The notes beneath the pieces were generated by a model that did no database searches, was not told the origin of the DNA, and saw only the letters and a list, made by a program, of their open reading frames with translations. Source: Pyxicephalus adspersus (lineage: Eukaryota; Chordata; Amphibia; Anura; Pyxicephalidae). From it: 64,000 bases of DNA. Positions 59,425 to 64,000 of this stretch are shown piece after piece. Made by a program: the position numbers and the translations under genes. The stretch spans positions 31,125,698 to 31,189,697 of the forward strand of contig NC_092859.1 of NCBI RefSeq assembly GCF_032062135.1, read 5' to 3'. Every line of letters starts with the position of its first letter. Position 1 is the stretch's first letter.

Positions 59425-61899
59425 GTCTAAAGAATTGTGTTTTAATGATGACCAAGGCTTAAACAGGGGGAGGACTGGGTGACAGAGGTGAACTGCAGCT
59501 TTCCCAAAAGGAAAGTCTGACTGAACTTCTGCTTTTTGGTAAGTTTAGTTAAAGCTTTTAAAGTGGGCCATAGTTCAAGAAGTGAAGAATTGCTAGTTTA
59601 TTGGTAACATTCATGAAAGTAAATTGTGCTAGAGCAGCACCTGAAAAATGTACTGTTTGTATTGAATTCCTTTTGAATAAAATACAAGGGCCCGTTCTGG
59701 TATATGACTGTGCTTAGGCTACATACCCCATGAGCGATAGATTTTGAGTTGGGGATGTTACCAATAAACTGCTCACACTTCTTGTAGGAGGGTCTGTCAT
59801 TAGGAAAAAACATTTTATCAAGAAAGCTGCCACAACACAAAGGCATGGTAAGAACAAGGCACGGTACATAGGGAAAACATCAGCTGCAGGGAAACCACTT
59901 GTCACACTGGTGACTAATACTTTACCCCTTGTCTAAACTTACTGGAAACAGATTCTAGAGTTCTCATTTATAGCAACCTTCACCTCCAATTTGAGGAAGT
60001 TAAACACATCTAAATGGGAAAGTCATCACTTCAAACAAGCTGCTAGAAGACTAAAAGTTTAACTTTTACTTTAGTACTAAAGTTTGAGTTAGTGCTAAAG
60101 CACATCTCTAAAATGGAGTGGAAGGCTGCTTTAAAGTCTTCTACAAAGCTACCTAAAATGAGTAAAGTCATCTCTGTGTATTGGATACATACTACTTTAT
60201 ACATTTGTATTATTCAGATGAGTCCCATATTTTTTTTTATTTTTTTTATTTATTTTTTTGCTTGAGTAGCAGCTACAAAAAACAAAAAAAACTTTTAAAC
60301 ATTTCACCCTTTATTTTTTTTCAGGTGCACCTAAACAGGGGATTAAGCCTTTCTTTTTGAAGTAAAGATGCTCCTTAGTTAGATTTAGCAATGCTTCAGC
60401 CATTTCTCTTTAAAAGGTTTGTGTAACCCTGAAGGCAGAGATAACTAGCTGGTATGACCATGTGCCATTGATTGCAGTGCTGGAAGCTTTGATAGGGTTA
60501 AACAGAGCTAAGCTGTAATATCCTAGAACAAAGCAGCAGGACAACAGTAAAGTAAGATACCAGAAATACAGACCAGACCAGAATACCAATACAAACCAGA
60601 ATACAGGATAAACCCCTAAAAAGACTGTTATAGTATTTTTTCAAATACTTTTTTAAATGGTAAATATGGATGGATAAAATATGAAAAGAAAAAAATATCC
60701 TGGATGGTTTATGAGGTTTCTGATTTACGCTGCTACAAGATTTTAGTACTCCTGCTCTGAGTTTCTGTCGAAGCCAGGAGTCAAACCATGTAGTTCTGAG
60801 AGTCATGGTTTCAGAGTTTACATAGAGTTGATAGTGTCCTTTACGTTTTGAGGTGAATGTATTTGGGTCTGGCAATGGCTCCTCAAACACAATTACTACA
60901 TTCTAGGAGGAGGTTACCCTCTCATTCATACCTGCAAACGATTTAATGGAATGGCAGGGCAGCACTGAAAAAGAAGGAGAAATACTGCTTGCAGGGCAGG
61001 CATTCAAGAGACTTTGTTACCAAGTGACAAATGCTTATACATCTGTACTTGTATATTCTTTAAAAAGAACCCGTCAGGACTCTGGAGATTTAAAACCATT
61101 GTTGGCTCTGTGAAATAAAAGAATATTCATCTTTCTAACATTCAGTTTCTCTTAGTGTTGAATGCATGTGTCCCCCGTGGCATTCCATCCTTCCTCTCTT
61201 CAACACATGCCATTTCAGGATTCAACAATAATGTATATACTCCAAGAAAGGGATGGTGGAACAGGATAAAGGAAACTCACAGAAGTATTGTTTGCTGATG
61301 AGGCTTTTGGAAGGAGAGGGGAATATACTCCCTTCTTTTGAAGGGACCAGATGGTTCTGAATCTTTGGGGACCTGGGAAGGTAAATACTCATATAATCAT
61401 GCTGCTGTTTGCTGATGGTGGTGATATCAGTGGTTGACTTGAAGCATCTTTCACATCTCCAGTGCCAATATGTACAAGGCCCAGAATAAAATTGTCGAGT
61501 ATAAAGCAAAAAGTTATAGCTTCCACTATGAATGTAGCGGTTGTAAATAATTCACATAGGAAGTTAGGTGCAAACTGGATTTCCAGTGGATTGACATGTA
61601 TTTTTCTGAACTTGTTGCATTTTTAAAGGATGCATTTGATGCATTGTAGATATGTAATAAATATTTTAATATATTTTCCCATGACATTTTATCAAATGTT
61701 GCCCAAAAGATTTTACCCAAAGTCATACATACTAAGGTATTTGTATTTCTTATTGACTGATTGAGACAACCAATGAAATACTTGTAGGTTGATTTATAAA
61801 TCACAATATGTAATTATATTTAAAAAAAACAAAGAAAAGTGAAAACATGCTGATTCTTGCAGGTCAACTCCTTCAAAATTGGCAAAACCTATTTTTATA

Positions 61900-62160
61900 T
61901 AACAGTCAGTGCAAAGCTTGTGCAGGAAAGCAAAAGGGAACGTGCAGACAAAAGGCGTGATTCACAATCGACCGCAGCGCACACAGCTCTAGGGTAGGAA
62001 TATTTCCGGGCTTCCGTAAAGCTGGCAGACACACTCAGATCTCAATCATTAATTCTTCTAACCCCCCACCCCCACCGATGAGATTGTTCCGTGACCTGTG
62101 CACAATCCATCATGATGGGATGAGGTCTCTGCAGGTGAGAGAGGAACGTTCTAGAAGGGA
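61900..62160. other. Candidate conserved non-coding element in atxn10 intron
   Basis: GC-richer, CpG-containing, non-repetitive ('gattcacaatcgaccgcagc', 'ctcaatcattaattcttc'). No coding signal. Regulatory role is inference. Confidence 0.28.
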
Positions 62161-64000
62161 AAGAAAAAAAAAAAAAAAACCTCGGGTCTTCCTTCAATTT
62201 TCCCACATTACACTACAAACACAAATAGGAAAAATCTGTTTACTATGGTCAAAAAAAATCTTTGCAAAAAGCAAAGCACCAAGTGTAATACCAGTAGCAG
62301 CCAATCAGAGCTAATCCCATAAAAAGCTGACTTTAAAGCGAGTGTGAAATAAAGACAATATCAAGTTACCTTGATATAACATCTGTAGTTTGAATTTGTA
62401 TTGGTCTTCAAATAACACCACCAGACAACACCTAAAGCTAAACACTGAGGTGCTGAGTAGACCAATTTTTATAAATAACTAATTAAAAAGCTCTTTTTTT
62501 TAACCTAAGTTCTGTGGCTCCCTGTTACATTACTTGGTGCCATAGAACTGTTCTCTTTCTTGAGTACTACAGAGGCCATTGCATAGGACTTCTTGACATT
62601 TGACCTACATTTTGCATTCCGGGCCATTTCCAGCACTGGACAAAAAATTTTGGCAGAGACATAAAATGTTGTGTTCTGCCAACATTGATGCTTCAGCATT
62701 TTCAGATTTTTTTTAACATCTTTTTATAGTATACTGAAGAATGAATATAAACATTTCATGCGTTTCAAAGGCTTTAAGTGGCAAATACATCATATTTATG
62801 CAAAAAGTTAGCTGATCACTTTGTGTCACAGTCAAACTACAGTGATAACTATGGAAATTTCTACCATTTGAAAGATAAATGTTGTAAAACAGCCTAATGC
62901 CAAGGAGGGGTGGAATTAATTGACAACGTGCACAGAAGTGGAAGCTCCATATTCAGGGTCTATGATCTAAAGAGCTCCAAAGGAACACAATGATCTGTTT
63001 GAAGACTAACATAGGAACTTGTAGCCATCTTAACCCGTCAAAAAATATGATTCTTTCTGCAAGCCTTTATAATAAAAAAAGGTGGTAGTTGCAAGTTTTA
63101 TTCACATGATATTTGCAGAAATCCCATATGCAGATCAAAAGGATGAGCTTTGATTTTCATAGCATTTCATATGAAGTGTATGTTCTTTAAAAACACTACA
63201 CTACTGTGCCTTTTTCAGTAAATATTGAAGTGTGTTTATTTGTGGAAATATTAGGAAGGTGAATTAAATACCTTTGTTTATAAATATGCTTACTAAAGAA
63301 GCAGGTCAGTGCTAGTGTGGGAGTTTGAGTGTCTTCATTTCTGAGTGCTATAGTGCACCATGTAATAGTACAACTTGCCTGCAGTTCCAAAGTCAGCCTG
63401 TGACTTTATAGGCTCACATGCTTTCCACCACCAAACTTTACATAAATTGATTGAAACCGGTCCCTGTCTCAATGCTGCAGCTAGGAACAAGCCCCCTTGT
63501 CTATCTTATAGTAGTCATCTGACTACCACATAAAGAAATTTTAACAACATGACAAGTTGACAAAAAAAAATAGAAAAAAAGTATATATAGTTACTATTTA
63601 AGTCCTTAACATTTTTTTATTTTCCCTACTCAGTCCTATTTAATACCTTCACTTTTTCCCTCATTTTGTATTCTGTATTGTTTACTAATTGTTGCATTAA
63701 CAAAAAGTCTTTTTTTAACTGTATTATAATAACTGTGTTATACACCAGAAACATAACTTTAGTGTAGTTTAGCAATTTAAACCAAAATATAGAATACAAT
63801 CTATTTTGTTTTTGTCTACATTAACAAAAAAACAAATACTGATAAATGTCTTTTTTCTTAGAATGGTATGAATACAATTACATTTTTTTGCAGGACAATA
63901 TGGTTAAAAAGAAAACACTTGTTTTTTTATATAACATATATTATATATGACATTGTTTTCTTACATAATCACAATGCCAAAAAAACAGGTCTATAGCAAT

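Larger units (their letters stand above)
54443..64000 (-). other. atxn10: Next upstream atxn10 intron (3' 9.6 kb, incomplete)
   Basis: No further atxn10 exon was found by looking for the conserved block that precedes DGIPLIL in the family. 54521-54562 carries the gaagaagcc/gaaac-type motif (inverse). 54754-54811 has a 36-bp direct duplication. 55736-55759 is (AAT)n. 57370-57520 resembles a frog repeat. The remainder (57550-59220, 59440-61890, 62170-64000) shows no gene or named element. Minus-strand frames at 60498-60890 and 61222-61509 have no recognisable domains. Confidence 0.7.

Noticed and set aside
59598..59846. Possible further atxn10 exon because of 'EQFIGN'
   Set aside because: Residues on either side do not match the conserved block that precedes the 54379-54442 exon.
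60498..60890. 130-codon minus-strand frame (starts MFEEPLPDPNTF)
   Set aside because: No domain or ataxin-10 block recognised; splice context not convincing.
61222..61509. 95-codon minus-strand frame with several Cys/His (WHWRCERC)
   Set aside because: Cysteine spacing fits no zinc-binding family I know; no supporting context.

Overview
This window is vertebrate nuclear DNA, most likely from an anuran amphibian and probably a ranoid frog. It is AT-rich, has no dense coding, contains spliced rather than continuous coding sequence, and is packed with short inverted-repeat DNA elements, tRNA-derived SINEs and Tc1/mariner relics of kinds I recall from frog genomes. The species assignment rests on memory of repeat families and was not searched. 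A run of 301 N (28437-28737) shows it is a scaffold with a gap.

The only host gene I can support is ataxin-10 (atxn10), on the minus strand. Its last coding exon is at 42013-42194 and the preceding exon at 54379-54442. The two exons join in phase (1 + 2 nt) into the conserved C-terminal ataxin-10 domain. The intron between them is about 12.2 kb. Positions 54443-64000 are the 3' part of the next intron upstream; I found no further atxn10 exon there. Positions 1-42000 lie downstream of the gene. In other vertebrates ATXN10 is followed by a convergent WNT7B, so this is probably the ATXN10-WNT7B intergenic interval. No Wnt exon is visible.

The intergenic part (1-42 kb) is a mosaic of MITE families, named here by letter: A (about 220 bp, ends GGGCCTGATTTATTAAAGC), B (about 300-390 bp, ends like GGCTACGTACACAC, TTA/TAA-flanked), E (ends TTAAAGCGGAACTAAACC), F, G and I. 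It also holds hAT-type MITEs with 8-bp target duplications (H, and probably D), tRNA-derived SINEs, and two degenerate minisatellites (29-30 bp and about 65 bp periods). Between them lie stretches that look like single-copy conserved non-coding DNA with TAAT cores; that part is inference.

The atxn10 intron carries a nearly complete but dead Tc1 element (51252-52484). Beside it is the broken remains of a large uncharacterised, probably mobile-element protein (52565-53290). Decayed fragments of several other Tc1-like lineages occur at 33.1, 36.6, 37.8, 44.2, 46.0 and 50.5 kb. All transposon genes seen are inactivated. I found no operons, CRISPR arrays or functional RNA genes. The most unusual items are the uncharacterised protein relic, two adjacent hAT-type insertions sharing one 8-bp target present three times, and a MITE sitting in the exact centre of a second palindrome.
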